From assembly GCF_002505485.1 (NCBI RefSeq), contig NZ_DAVG01000096.1, positions 17,586-81,585 on the forward strand: 64,000 nt of DNA. Direction: 5' to 3'. The notes beneath the pieces are model-generated. The model was not told the DNA's origin. It made no database searches and saw nothing but the letters and a program-made list of their open reading frames with translations. This document shows, piece after piece, positions 44,939-54,431 of the stretch (position 1 is the stretch's first letter; every line of letters starts with the position of its first letter). A program made the position numbers and the translations under genes. The stretch is from Methanosarcina sp. UBA5. Lineage in GTDB: Archaea; Halobacteriota; Methanosarcinia; Methanosarcinales; Methanosarcinaceae.

Positions 44939-46369
44939 TTAGATTTTTAGCATCACTGTTTTCAGATCAAGATATTCAGAAAGGGAATCAGGCCCATTTT
45001 CTCTTCCTATTCCGCTCTGCCTGGTGCCGCCGAAAGGAACCTCAGGAGCAACTTTAAGGTGCTGATTCAGCCATATAATTCCTGCGTTCAACTGTTCACA
45101 TCCTTTACGGGCGTTATCAAGATTTTTTGTCCAGATAGAAGCACCAAGCCCATAACAGGTATTGTTAGCTTCTTCAATTGCCTCATCAAGATTTTTTACC
45201 CGGACTACAGGCAGGACCGGACCAAATACTTCTTCTTTCAGAAGTCTGGACTCCCTGAGCACATCTACAACAAGCGTGGGCTCGAAAAAATATCCTTTAC
45301 TGCAGGCGCTGCTCTCTGGAACTCTACCTCCTGTAACTATCCTGCCTTCGTCCTTTTCTTCAACGTCTGCGACAAGCTCTCTTATATATTTCCATTGCCT
45401 GCGGTTGTTAAGGGGTCCCATATCACTGTTTTCATGCATCCCGTTTCCAACCCTTAAGTTCCGGATACCTGCTTCAAGTTTTTTTATGAACTCTTCAGCT
45501 ACGGATTCAAAAACAAACAACCTCTTTACAGCAGTACAGGTCTGTCCGCAATTGTAAAATCTTCCCCTGAGAGCCCCTAAAACTGCATCCTCAAGTTTAG
45601 CGTCATCACATACGAGCATCGGATCACTCCCTCCAAGCTCGAGGGTTACTCGTTTCATCCCGCCGGCTGCAAGTTCAGCTACACGTTTTCCAGTTCTGGC
45701 TTCTCCGGTAAAGGAGATTTTTTTTACCTTCGAGCTCTTAACCAGGCTTTCTCCAACAACCTCACCAGAGCCTGTAACGATATTGAGCACACCTGGCGGA
45801 AGCCCTGCCTCACTCAGGATAGAAGCCAGGGTGAGGTTAGTGAGGGGGGTATTGCTTGCAGGTTTCAGGACAAACGTATTTCCTGAGATCAGAGCAGGAC
45901 CTATCTTCCATGCCATTATAAGAGCAGGCATATTCCAGGGAATTATGGCTGCACAGATCCCTAGAGGCTTCTTTACAGTAAAAGCGTATCCATTTTGAGG
46001 GACAGGAACAAAATCTCCGTGAAAACTGCTTGCAAGCCCGCAATAGTACTCAAGGACATGTGCAAAACCTTCTATCTCGTTTTTAGCTTCGGCAAGAGGT
46101 TTACCCTGTTCCCGGGTAAGCAAGACAGCAAGTTCATCCTTTCTCTGTCTTACAATTCCTACAGCCCTGTAAAGAATCCCGGCTCTTTGCTGCGGAGATA
46201 TGGAAGCCCAGCCATTAAAAGCTGACGATGCAGCTTCAACGGCCATCGACGCATCATTTTCCGTACCTTTTGGAACCCTGTCAACAAGTTCACCTGTTGC
46301 CGGATTTACGATATTGAAAAATTCACCGCTGCACGCTTCCACAGCATTTCCGTTAATCTGCATTTTCAT
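44939..46369 (-). CDS. NAD(P)-dependent aldehyde dehydrogenase
   Basis: 476 residues. IIPWNMPALIMAWKIGPALI, KISFTGEARTGKRVAELAAG, LELGGSDPMLV (catalytic Glu) and FYNCGQTCTAVKRLFVF (catalytic Cys) give a full ALDH; the end is PFGGTRQSGIGRENG. It is close in size and pattern to succinate-semialdehyde and lactaldehyde dehydrogenases; lactaldehyde dehydrogenase (CofA) makes lactate for coenzyme F420, so that role should be considered. A MarR gene lies upstream on the same strand but with a gap of about 120 bases. Confidence 0.9.
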   Translation of the reverse strand: MKMQINGNAVEACSGEFFNIVNPATGELVDRVPKGTENDASMAVEAASSAFNGWASISPQQRAGILYRAVGIVRQRKDELAVLLTREQGKPLAEAKNEIEGFAHVLEYYCGLASSFHGDFVPVPQNGYAFTVKKPLGICAAIIPWNMPALIMAWKIGPALISGNTFVLKPASNTPLTNLTLASILSEAGLPPGVLNIVTGSGEVVGESLVKSSKVKKISFTGEARTGKRVAELAAGGMKRVTLELGGSDPMLVCDDAKLEDAVLGALRGRFYNCGQTCTAVKRLFVFESVAEEFIKKLEAGIRNLRVGNGMHENSDMGPLNNRRQWKYIRELVADVEEKDEGRIVTGGRVPESSACSKGYFFEPTLVVDVLRESRLLKEEVFGPVLPVVRVKNLDEAIEEANNTCYGLGASIWTKNLDNARKGCEQLNAGIIWLNQHLKVAPEVPFGGTRQSGIGRENGPDSLSEYLDLKTVMLKI

Positions 46370-46492
46370 ATCTATCAGTACTTACAAAGACCTATTTTAA
46401 GATAACAAGAGGTACAGCTTGGAGCAGGTCTAAAGATTAGATAATCTTGGAAAACAACTGTTTGTAGAGTTAAGAACAAATTTGTTAATTCC

Positions 46493-46966
46493 TTATTCTG
46501 GTGATCTATCGATTAGTCCGTCAAAAACAAAGGGCTTGAGTTCCGATTCATGAAATTTAAGTGAAGCCTTACGAATCAATAGCCTGAGAATTTCTCTTTC
46601 TTCAGGTGTGAAATCCGAAAGAAGAGTATCGACAAAAAAAATCAATTTTTCCAGAATCACATTTCTTACTTCCTTCCCTTTTTCAGTTAGGTAAACTCTG
46701 TAAGCCCGAAGATCATTTTCATCTCTTTGCCTGTACACATAACCTTCTTTTTCCAGGTCTTTGATCGCCCTTGTACTTGTTGCTTTGCTAACTTTAAGGG
46801 TTTTTGCAATGGTTTCCTGGGAGATCCCATCCTTGCGGTATAAAACCATTAAAAAATCAAATTGTCCGCTTCCTATCTTGTAGGCTTCGAGTTCTTTTGC
46901 CATACATGCTAGATGGCTTCGGTAGATGATGGCGATTGAACCGAGGATTTCTCTTGGATCTGCCAT
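46493..46966 (-). CDS. MarR-family transcriptional regulator
   Basis: 157 residues. A winged helix-turn-helix: LMVLYRKDGISQETIAKTLK, VSKATSTRAIKDLEKEGYVY and RAYRVYLTEKGKEVRNVIL. MarR dimers bind palindromes and let go on binding phenolic or oxidant ligands. A palindrome about 60 bases upstream of the ATG (47027-47048) is a candidate autoregulatory site. An MFS exporter-like gene lies upstream on the same strand, the usual target of MarR. Confidence 0.92.
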   Translation of the reverse strand: MADPREILGSIAIIYRSHLACMAKELEAYKIGSGQFDFLMVLYRKDGISQETIAKTLKVSKATSTRAIKDLEKEGYVYRQRDENDLRAYRVYLTEKGKEVRNVILEKLIFFVDTLLSDFTPEEREILRLLIRKASLKFHESELKPFVFDGLIDRSPE

Positions 46967-47026
46967 AATTTATCCTCCATATTTTATAACGCTGGGAAGT
47001 TTGCTTTGAAATAAAGCTATTTTAAA

Positions 47027-47048
47027 ATTAGTTACGCATAAAACTAAT
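47027..47048. promoter_or_regulatory. Candidate MarR operator
   Basis: ATTAGTTACGCATAAAACTA followed by AT is a near-perfect palindrome of half-sites ATTAGTT and AACTAAT with 8 bases between. A TATA-like TTATTATAATACC lies next to it. A similar site, ATTAGTTACATTATGAAACT then AGT, occurs at 48753-48775 upstream of the MFS gene, and a half-site at 48804-48812. Confidence 0.5.
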
Positions 47049-47284
47049 TTATTATAATACCCATTATGATGTGTATATAGTTACATATAGGACTGCATCA
47101 ATACGATCTGCAGTCCTCTGCCTTTTTGTTCACGATATCGCTTTACCACAACTTTTAAAAATGTTCTAGAAATGTGGCAATATCTGTTTCTGTCACCAAA
47201 GAGCTAAAAAATTTAAACTTTTTGCACCTAGAAATTCGCCATACAATAGTGAACTTTCAGGTTTTGATCATCTGCGGGTACTTT

Positions 47285-48487
47285 TTAGAAACGTGCTTTA
47301 TCTTTGCCATGCACAGCTTTTTTCCCATATAATAAATAATATAATAACAGGCATGCAGCCGCAAAAATTGCCAGAACCATATATATTCCTCTGTAACCGG
47401 TAAAAGGAATAATAAATCCAACCATCAAAGGCCCAATTCCCATTCCTATGTCTGAAAACGCAAAATAGGTTGAATTCGCCAACCCCATACGGTGCTGCGG
47501 AGTTATTTTAACAGAAATGGCCTGAGTACTGGACTGTATAGCTCCAAATCCAAGCCCTATCAAAGCTGCGGCTAACAAAAGTGTATAACCGTGATGAGTT
47601 TGGCTAAACAGTATCATTCCAGCCGTAAATATCAGAATTGCCGGGTACATGATTGCATTTTCACCTTTGGAGTCAAACAGTCGACCAATAATCGGCCTCG
47701 AAACTAAAATTACTGCGGCATATACTATGAAAAAGAAGCTGGCTTCGTCTACGAGATGAATTTCCTTGGAGTACACTTCAAGGAAGGACACAACACTCGA
47801 ATAACAGCTGAAAATAAACATACAAACGACTGAAATTGGAATTACCCTGGGTTCAAAGAAGTTGTTAAATTTGAATCCCTTCATTTTCTCCAGCTGTTCT
47901 TTTGTTAATTCCATTTTATGTAAGGATGATAAAAACGGCAAAATGACAAGGCTGATTGATGAGGCAATTGCACAGGTAGCAAAAATCATGACGAAACTGC
48001 CGTACTGGCTAATGAACATACCTAAAAAGGGGCCGATAGCGGTTGCGAGTATCTGACTTAATCCGAAATAGGCAATCCCTTCACCCTTCCTCTCCATAGA
48101 AATAATATTTGCAACGATCGTAGCCGTTGCTGTAGTAGTAATGCCAAATCCCATGCCATGAAGAAAGCGGACAGTAAACAGAAGAAAAATATTATTAACC
48201 CTAAAATATAATAGCGTCATAATTAAGCTTAAAATAACCCCCGCGTAAAGGATCTTCTTATGACCGATTTGTCCGATCCATTTTCCGACAAACAGACGTG
48301 CGATAAGTCCGCCAATTATGAATATGCTGGCAGAAAAGCCCGCTTCACCTGGGGATGAATTAAATTTACTCATCGCATATCCAGACATGACTATCATTAA
48401 TAAGTAAAAACTTAAAGCAGCTATAAAATTTTCAACGAAAATGACTACAAAATCGTTAGTCCATAATCTTGATTTTTTAGAATTCAT
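47285..48487 (-). CDS. MFS transporter
   Basis: 400 residues with twelve hydrophobic helices. After a short basic start, ENFIAALSFYLLMIVMSGYA begins the first helix. The MFS loop motif appears as FVGKWIGQIGHKK near residue 63, and RPIIGRLFDSKGENAIMYPA is its C-terminal half repeat. It probably exports a drug or metabolite by proton antiport. The MarR regulator lies about 320 bases downstream on the same strand. A palindrome shared with the MarR promoter sits about 266 bases upstream of its start. Confidence 0.9.
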   Translation of the reverse strand: MNSKKSRLWTNDFVVIFVENFIAALSFYLLMIVMSGYAMSKFNSSPGEAGFSASIFIIGGLIARLFVGKWIGQIGHKKILYAGVILSLIMTLLYFRVNNIFLLFTVRFLHGMGFGITTTATATIVANIISMERKGEGIAYFGLSQILATAIGPFLGMFISQYGSFVMIFATCAIASSISLVILPFLSSLHKMELTKEQLEKMKGFKFNNFFEPRVIPISVVCMFIFSCYSSVVSFLEVYSKEIHLVDEASFFFIVYAAVILVSRPIIGRLFDSKGENAIMYPAILIFTAGMILFSQTHHGYTLLLAAALIGLGFGAIQSSTQAISVKITPQHRMGLANSTYFAFSDIGMGIGPLMVGFIIPFTGYRGIYMVLAIFAAACLLLYYLLYGKKAVHGKDKARF

Positions 48488-49288
48488 ATATTATATCTCA
48501 TTATATCTCTTTTTTTCTTTTGAAGATCTCTTAAGATTAGTAAAACGTGCCACTTTTTGTGTATTTAAAAAAGTCATAATCGAATTCGGAAAGCTAGCGC
48601 TCAGGTTTATCGTATCTGTTTGACGTCAGACCAGACCAGAAGCTGTTTCGGTCTAACCTTTTCTCATATGTTGAACTATTCTCGGATAACTATTCTACAA
48701 CTATTCTCGGATAACTGTTCTCAGAGAATTATTATAGAAATACTATGTTTGAATTAGTTACATTATGAAACTAGTTTAATCTTTATACATTTTTAACGTA
48801 TATATTAGTTACGAATGAAATCAAATTAGGATACGAATTAGCGAGATAAGATAGCAAAGCCGAACACAAAGGAACAAAAGCCTGAATACAAAGGGAATAC
48901 AGAGGAATAGTGAATAATGAAGGCTTGCTACAGGCCGCTAAAGAAAATTCAATCATGTAAAATTTAAAAAAGATAAAATCGGAAGGAAAAGAAAATTTTT
49001 TCCATACGATAAAAATATAAATCTATTTACAAAATACATATTATTAAAATAAATATTATTGGTACTTCTGCTAGACAAATAAAAATTGAGGAAAGTGGAA
49101 TGCCGCTACCGAAAGTCTTTGGAAGATTTCAATGAACTCTCGGAACCGATATGCCCTTCAGTGACCTTTCAGAGCTAAGAAAAAAGTTCAGGCTTTGAAT
49201 ACAGATTTTACGCATAAAAAGTACACTTCAAGAGAGTGGGGCTTTAGAAAGTGTACGTTAAAAAACCGATTTTAAAGGGAAGAGAGCG
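48488..49288. other. Intergenic with direct repeats and a second operator-like site
   Basis: Two copies of AACTATTCTCGGATAACT lie at about 48674-48715, and an operator-like palindrome is at 48753-48775 (see the MarR site), with a half-site at 48804. The rest is AT-rich. GGGAAGAGAGCG before the GTG at 49289 is the weak ribosome binding site of the next gene. No gene seen. Confidence 0.45.
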
Positions 49289-51469
49289 GTGTTAGAGTAT
49301 CTTCACGTAATTTTCTGGTTTGTTTTCATCGAAATGCTGGGCTTGATTTCCATGCCTCTTGCCGGAATAACTGGAAATCAGCTTGCTGATAGAGGATATT
49401 CTGCAGCAAGGACCCTGGGAATAGTACTCTTTACATATCTGGCCTGGATTCTTTCCTATGTATGGGGTTTTAACCGAAGTACGATCCTGGTCTCAGTACT
49501 TCTGCTTTGCCTTATGTCGGGAATTGTCTATAGAAAACAAAGGGCTTTACCAGAAAAGAAGATCCTGTTGTCAAATGAGCTTGTATTCGCTGCAGGATTC
49601 TTTTTTTTCCTGCTTGTACGCATCTATCTCCCTGAGATCTACAGGCATGAAAAGTTTATGGATTTTGCTTTTCTGAATGCAGTAATGAGAACTTTTTCAT
49701 TTCCTCCGGCAGATCCCTGGTTTGCGGGGGGCTCCCTTGAATTTTATTACTACTTCGGATACCTTTCGGTGGGAGTTCCGGGAAAACTATTTTCTGTCGA
49801 ACCATCCATGCTTTTCAATCTTGCTATTGCGCTCACTTTCGCTCTTTCCTTCAATCTCCTTTTCGGGTTTGGATACAACCTCACTCATGGAAAAATCAAG
49901 TATGGGATACTTACTGCTGTATCCGTGATCTTGCTAGGAAACTTGCAGGGACTTAAAGAATTCATATCCATGTACTTTACCAGAGAGACAGCGACAATGG
50001 GATACTACTGGAGCAGTTCGAGAGTTATCCCGTATACGATAAATGAATTTCCGTACTTCAGTTTCATACACGGAGACCTGCATTCCCATATGCTTGCAAT
50101 TCCTTTCCAGTTACTGGTACTTGCTTTCCTCCTGAGTGTATATCTCAGAAAAGACAGCAACCAGGTCTTTGAAAGTATGCTTGCCCTTCTTATTTTTTCA
50201 ATATCTCTTGGCTTTTTATTCCCTTCCAATTCCTGGGATTTTCCGATATATCTCGGCCTGACGTTTGCAGTTATTCTTGCTTTTTACTATGGGCATTATA
50301 TCCGCAGTAAGAGCTTATCGCGCTCCATAACCAGCTTTCTGGGAACAATTTTTGCAGTCTTCATTTTCAGCCTTCTTCCGTATTTGCCCTTCTACCTGTC
50401 TTTTAAACCGCAAGCGGCAGGTGGATTCGACTTTGTTCCGCCGGAACTTCGCACAACAATTGGAGAATTCCTGATCCTGTTCAGCCTCTTCCTTTTTTTG
50501 ACCTTTTCTTTCCTTATAACCCGCCTGGAATCCAGAAGAAAAACACAATATTTCATCCTGTGGATAGGAATAGCGGCATTTCTTGCCAGAGAACGGGCTA
50601 TTTCCCTGCTTGTAATCCTTCTTCCCTTACTTGCCCTTTCGCTCTATTCATTCTTGAAAAACCTATCGGAAAGGAGCGGTTCAGGATTTGTATCTCTTCT
50701 TATAGCAGCAGCTGCGTTCATAGCCCTTTTCTGCGAAATTATCTTTCTTGATGATCCTATTTCCGGGAGCTTCGCCCGCATGAATACGGTTTTCAAATTT
50801 TACATGCACTTATGGATTTTTCTGGCTATTGCAGCTTCCTATTCCTTCTATCAACTTTATTTCCGCTACAGGGCACTGCCCGAGAATAGTTTTCCTGAGA
50901 ATAGTCTTCCTACGAGCAGGGTTTATGGAAAAAAAGTCTGGACAGTCTCACTTATGCTTCTGGTTCTCTCATGCAGCGTATTTCCTGTGGTTGCAACCTT
51001 TACGAGAATAGAGGATATGAATGCAAAACCTACACTTGACGGCATGGAATACATGAAAGAACTGGACAGGTGGGATTATGATGCCATAAAATGGATTCAG
51101 GAAAATATAAAGGGAACTCCGGTTATCCTTGAAGCTTCCTCAGATGAAAGCAGTTATCATTATACCTCCCGTGTCTCGGCAAATACCGGACTTCCTACGG
51201 TTATTGGATGGACAAGGCATGAGCGGTTCTGGGGAAGAGACGATGAAGAAATCAGGACAAGGCTTGAAGATGTAAATACCATTTACACTACAAGCAGTAA
51301 AAAAAAAGCTCTTGAGCTTATGAATAAATACAACATAAGCTATGTGTATATCGGTCAGCTTGAACGGCAAATGTATGATGTAAAGACGGATAAGTTTGAG
51401 GACGAAAGTTACTTTGAACTGGTTTACCAGGATTCAGTCCAGATTTATAAGGTAAAAAAGGAGTTATAA
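49289..51469 (+). CDS. DUF2298 (Chlor_Arch_YYY) giant membrane protein
   Basis: 726 residues with about 13 membrane helices. Start is GTG, giving a hydrophobic first helix (YLHVIFWFVFIEMLGLISM). The YYY motif appears as SLEFYYYFGYLSVGVPGKL and the invariant FSFIHGDLHSHMLAIPFQLL follows; a soluble tail (about 590-726) contains TVIGWTRHERFWGRDD. It is thought to be a GT-C-like sugar transferase or flippase partner. It is followed 130 bases later by a GT2-flippase fusion, and the TIGR03663 protein at 37 kb is of the same kind. Substrate unknown. Confidence 0.88.
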   Translation: MLEYLHVIFWFVFIEMLGLISMPLAGITGNQLADRGYSAARTLGIVLFTYLAWILSYVWGFNRSTILVSVLLLCLMSGIVYRKQRALPEKKILLSNELVFAAGFFFFLLVRIYLPEIYRHEKFMDFAFLNAVMRTFSFPPADPWFAGGSLEFYYYFGYLSVGVPGKLFSVEPSMLFNLAIALTFALSFNLLFGFGYNLTHGKIKYGILTAVSVILLGNLQGLKEFISMYFTRETATMGYYWSSSRVIPYTINEFPYFSFIHGDLHSHMLAIPFQLLVLAFLLSVYLRKDSNQVFESMLALLIFSISLGFLFPSNSWDFPIYLGLTFAVILAFYYGHYIRSKSLSRSITSFLGTIFAVFIFSLLPYLPFYLSFKPQAAGGFDFVPPELRTTIGEFLILFSLFLFLTFSFLITRLESRRKTQYFILWIGIAAFLARERAISLLVILLPLLALSLYSFLKNLSERSGSGFVSLLIAAAAFIALFCEIIFLDDPISGSFARMNTVFKFYMHLWIFLAIAASYSFYQLYFRYRALPENSFPENSLPTSRVYGKKVWTVSLMLLVLSCSVFPVVATFTRIEDMNAKPTLDGMEYMKELDRWDYDAIKWIQENIKGTPVILEASSDESSYHYTSRVSANTGLPTVIGWTRHERFWGRDDEEIRTRLEDVNTIYTTSSKKKALELMNKYNISYVYIGQLERQMYDVKTDKFEDESYFELVYQDSVQIYKVKKEL

Positions 51470-51599
51470 GTTTTTGGTTTTTAGGGGGAACCTTAGACTT
51501 AGAGCCATATAAAGCATAAAAGTCCATTTATACAAATTGTGAATTCGCTCCTAATACTGGAATGAAAATAAAGGGGTCTTATCCATTACCAGCGTTTCG

Positions 51600-53324
51600 G
51601 TGGTTTTACCAGCTTATAATGAGGCAGCGAATATCGAAAAGGCTGTCTTTGTTACAGCAGAGATACTTTTTAAAATAACTGATCGCTTCGAGATCATTAT
51701 AGCCGAAGACGGCAGCACAGACGGTACAGACCGGATAGCTTCCAGGCTCTCGGAAGAGTATGCTTATGTTGTCCACCTGCATTCAGATAAACGACAGGGC
51801 AGGGGAAAAGCTCTCAACCGGGCCTTTAAAGCCGCTTCAGGAGAAGTCCTCTGCTATATTGACGTAGACCTTGCGACAGATATGAAATATCTTGAAAAAC
51901 TGATCAAGGCTGTGAGCACGGATGGCTATGATTTTGCTACAGGCTCAAGAATGATGCCTGATAGCGATGCAAAAAGGCCTTTTAAACGGGAGTTCGCAAG
52001 CAGGGGATATAATTTTCTGGTGAGGCTTTTTCTGCGTTCAAAGCTTTATGACCACCAGTGTGGTTTTAAGGCTTTCAGGAGAGAAGCTCTCTTTGAATTT
52101 CTTGATGAAATAAAGAATGAACACTGGTTCTGGGATACCGAAGTACTCGTAAGAGCTCAGCACAAAGGATACAAAGTAATAGAATTTCCGGTTTACTGGA
52201 GACATGGAGAGTCAAGCAAGGTTAATCTAGCAAAAGATGTCAAAGGAATGGGGTCAGAAATATTCCGACTCTGGCGGGAACTCTCATTCCCGCTTGAAGT
52301 TTCAGGAAAAGGGAAAGTCTTTTTAACAGCCGCACTTGCAATTCTGATCCTTTCATTTGTTGCAACCTTCCTGGGCGCATCCAACATTCTGGAAAACGTG
52401 AAGCAGGCATCCTTCAGGACTCTGGGGCTTGCCTCTCTGGTATACTGTATTTCCTGGCCTTTAAGAGGAGTCCGCTTCCAGCAGATCCTTAAAAGACTTG
52501 GAAATCAGTACGGGCTTGGGTTTCTTACAGGCAGCATTTTTATCAGCCAATCTGCAAACGTAATTCTCCCGGCACGGATAGGAGACCTGAGCAGGATGTA
52601 TATCCTGAAAAAAAGCAAAGACCTTGACTTTACAACTAGCTTTTCCTCACTAACTGTAGAAAGAGTCTTTGATGTAGTTGCAATTACTTCTATAGCAATA
52701 CTTGCGTCTTCAGGTGCTGCTTCCCGTTTTGAACTCGCGCCATGGATGGACTCACTGATAAAGCTATCCGGACTTGCAGTAGTGCTTTTCTTTTTAATTC
52801 TATTTATTGTGTCTTACCGAGAAAGTGTCACTATAAAAATATTGGAAACGGAAAATTCCCAGAACAAGCTTTTTGGAAAGATAAAGAGCTTTGCGTCTAC
52901 TTTTCTGCACCAGATGAGTATCGTTGCCATACATCCGAGTGCATTTCTGGCTGTGACCGCATCTTCTCTTCTTATATGGGGAACAGATATACTCACTTGT
53001 TTCCTTGTCCTCAAATCTTTTCCGACAGTAGGAGTAAACATCTCGTCCACATATATGATATCCTTGATTTTCCTGGCTGTAGCTCTGGGAAATATTGCAA
53101 AAACTTTTCCTATAACGCCTGGAGCCATAGGAACATATGAAGTTGCCCTTACTGCAGTCTTTGGGCTTGGGGGAATCAGTCCTGAAATAGGGTTTACGGT
53201 TGCTGTACTTGATCATATTATAAAAAACTCAATTACTTTGATCGGAGGCGGCTTTGCCCTCTCAGAACTAGGACTCAAGTGGAGAGAAGTGCTTTGTACC
53301 GATAAGGATGTTTTGAAAGGATGA
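51600..53324 (+). CDS. GT2 glycosyltransferase fused to LPG-synthase/flippase-like membrane domain
   Basis: 574 residues from GTG 51600. The N-terminal half (about 1-230) is a dolichol-phosphate-mannose-synthase-like GT2: VVLPAYNEAANIE, IIAEDGSTDGTDRIASRL, IDVDLATDMKYL, RDHQCGFKAF-like YDHQCGFKAFRRE and WFWDTEVLVRAQHKGY. The second half (about 240-560) is an eight-helix UPF0104/LPG synthase domain (GSIFISQSANVILPARIGDL, ITPGAIGTYEVALTAVFG). It may make and move polyprenyl-phosphate sugars. The frame is open upstream to 51555 without ATG/GTG/TTG and would give a better N terminus (ITSVSV before VVLP), so the start is uncertain; an ATT at 51585 lies 8 bases after AAGGGG. Confidence 0.85.
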   Translation: MVLPAYNEAANIEKAVFVTAEILFKITDRFEIIIAEDGSTDGTDRIASRLSEEYAYVVHLHSDKRQGRGKALNRAFKAASGEVLCYIDVDLATDMKYLEKLIKAVSTDGYDFATGSRMMPDSDAKRPFKREFASRGYNFLVRLFLRSKLYDHQCGFKAFRREALFEFLDEIKNEHWFWDTEVLVRAQHKGYKVIEFPVYWRHGESSKVNLAKDVKGMGSEIFRLWRELSFPLEVSGKGKVFLTAALAILILSFVATFLGASNILENVKQASFRTLGLASLVYCISWPLRGVRFQQILKRLGNQYGLGFLTGSIFISQSANVILPARIGDLSRMYILKKSKDLDFTTSFSSLTVERVFDVVAITSIAILASSGAASRFELAPWMDSLIKLSGLAVVLFFLILFIVSYRESVTIKILETENSQNKLFGKIKSFASTFLHQMSIVAIHPSAFLAVTASSLLIWGTDILTCFLVLKSFPTVGVNISSTYMISLIFLAVALGNIAKTFPITPGAIGTYEVALTAVFGLGGISPEIGFTVAVLDHIIKNSITLIGGGFALSELGLKWREVLCTDKDVLKG

Positions 53325-53346
53325 CATAGGATAATTCAGGCTGATC

Positions 53347-53400
53347 AGAATAGCAAGAATAACAAGAATAACAAGAATAATAAGAATAACAAGAATAACC
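53347..53400. repeat. 9-bp tandem repeat
   Basis: Six consecutive copies of AGAATAACA-like units (53347-53400), one changed in the first and fourth, located 23 bases after the GT2-flippase stop. Probably replication slippage in a 3' region; no function is suggested. Confidence 0.85.
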
Positions 53401-53584
53401 AAGATCACGTAAATTAAACCTTATTTTTAAAACTGGATAAAAAAATAACTTAATCATTAAAGCAAAGAATTACATAATAATCACATGCTTTATTCGAACT
53501 GATGGTTAACTGGAAGAAATATCTGAAAGAAAAATAACCGAAGTAAAGGATGCATATTGTCTTCCGGAAGATATACTTGATGCC

Positions 53585-53908
53585 GTGCATACGGCAATGA
53601 ATGAAGATGTGGGAGAAATTGTCAGCCTGTTTAAGGTACTTGCAGACCCAACCCGCCTAAGGATTCTAAAAGCTCTTGAAGTCCAGAGCCTCTGTGTCTG
53701 TGTCCTTGTAAAATGTACAGACCAGAAACACTCAGCTCTTTCTTATCATCTTAAGCTATTAAAAGAAGCAGGCCTGGTGGACTCGCGAAGAGAACGGAGT
53801 TTCCAGATTTATGTTCTTACGGAGTTCGGAAACCTGCTCCTGAAACATATTGAAAAGCACTTTAAAAAAGCTGAAACGGAGAAATCAAGAGGAATTCTTC
53901 CTCTTTGA
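53585..53908 (+). CDS. ArsR/SmtB-family metal-responsive regulator
   Basis: 107 residues from GTG 53585. IVSLFKVLADPTRLRILKAL and HSALSYHLKLLKEAGLVDSR are the winged helix. Between them VQSLCVCVLVKCTDQKH has three Cys at the alpha-3 sensor site (CVC as in ArsR/CadC), so a thiophilic metal or arsenite is likely. The frame stays open upstream for 33 codons (SERKITEVKDAYCLPEDILD) with no standard start until a stop at 53518, so the N terminus may be longer. NikR follows convergently. The target gene is not obvious. Confidence 0.85.
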   Translation: MHTAMNEDVGEIVSLFKVLADPTRLRILKALEVQSLCVCVLVKCTDQKHSALSYHLKLLKEAGLVDSRRERSFQIYVLTEFGNLLLKHIEKHFKKAETEKSRGILPL

Positions 53909-54008
53909 AATCTTTTCCCTTTAGAACTCTCTCCCCTTTAGAACTCTTTTGTTTATCCCACCTTATTTTCCTTAGCTTCAAACGCAAATTCCTGCCTGCA
54001 AGGAAAGG

Positions 54009-54431
54009 TCAAATCTTATCGTTTGATGCTACGGTGGTGAGCTTTGAGAACTTTACCCCTTTGAGGGCCATTATAGCTTCGGCAAGTTCCTTAATCTCTT
54101 CACCTTCCCCATCAAGAACAATGACCTCAAAGCAGTTGTCATGGTCAAGGTGTATATGCACCGAAGATTTTATCAGGTGAGAGTATTGGTGCTGAATATC
54201 TGCAATGGCATTTGAGAGCCCCCTTTTAGTGTGGTCGTAAATAACCGAAACGGTTCCTACACGGTAACCCTTAATATCACCCATCCATTCGTAATACGAA
54301 ATGTAACTTCTGATAGCGTCCCTTATGCCTTCAGAACGGGAAGAGTAACCTCTTTTTTCGATAATCTCATCAAATTTACCTAGAAGGGTATCAGGAAGGG
54401 AAACCCCTATTCTCATAAGTTCTGTTTCCAT
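54009..54431 (-). CDS. nikR: Nickel-responsive regulator NikR
   Basis: 140 residues. Ribbon-helix-helix N terminus (LMRIGVSLPDTLLGKFDEII), then ACT-like domain. Nickel ligands are seen: His in IQHQYSH, then the HxH and Cys in VHIHLDHDNCFEV. It binds DNA on nickel loading and represses nickel importers. Methanogens need nickel for F430, hydrogenase and CO dehydrogenase. It points toward the F390-synthetase-like gene region; the ABC importer operon starts 7.5 kb away, so a link is only suggestive. Start ATG 54431 keeps METELMRIGVSL. Confidence 0.93.
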   Translation of the reverse strand: METELMRIGVSLPDTLLGKFDEIIEKRGYSSRSEGIRDAIRSYISYYEWMGDIKGYRVGTVSVIYDHTKRGLSNAIADIQHQYSHLIKSSVHIHLDHDNCFEVIVLDGEGEEIKELAEAIMALKGVKFSKLTTVASNDKI

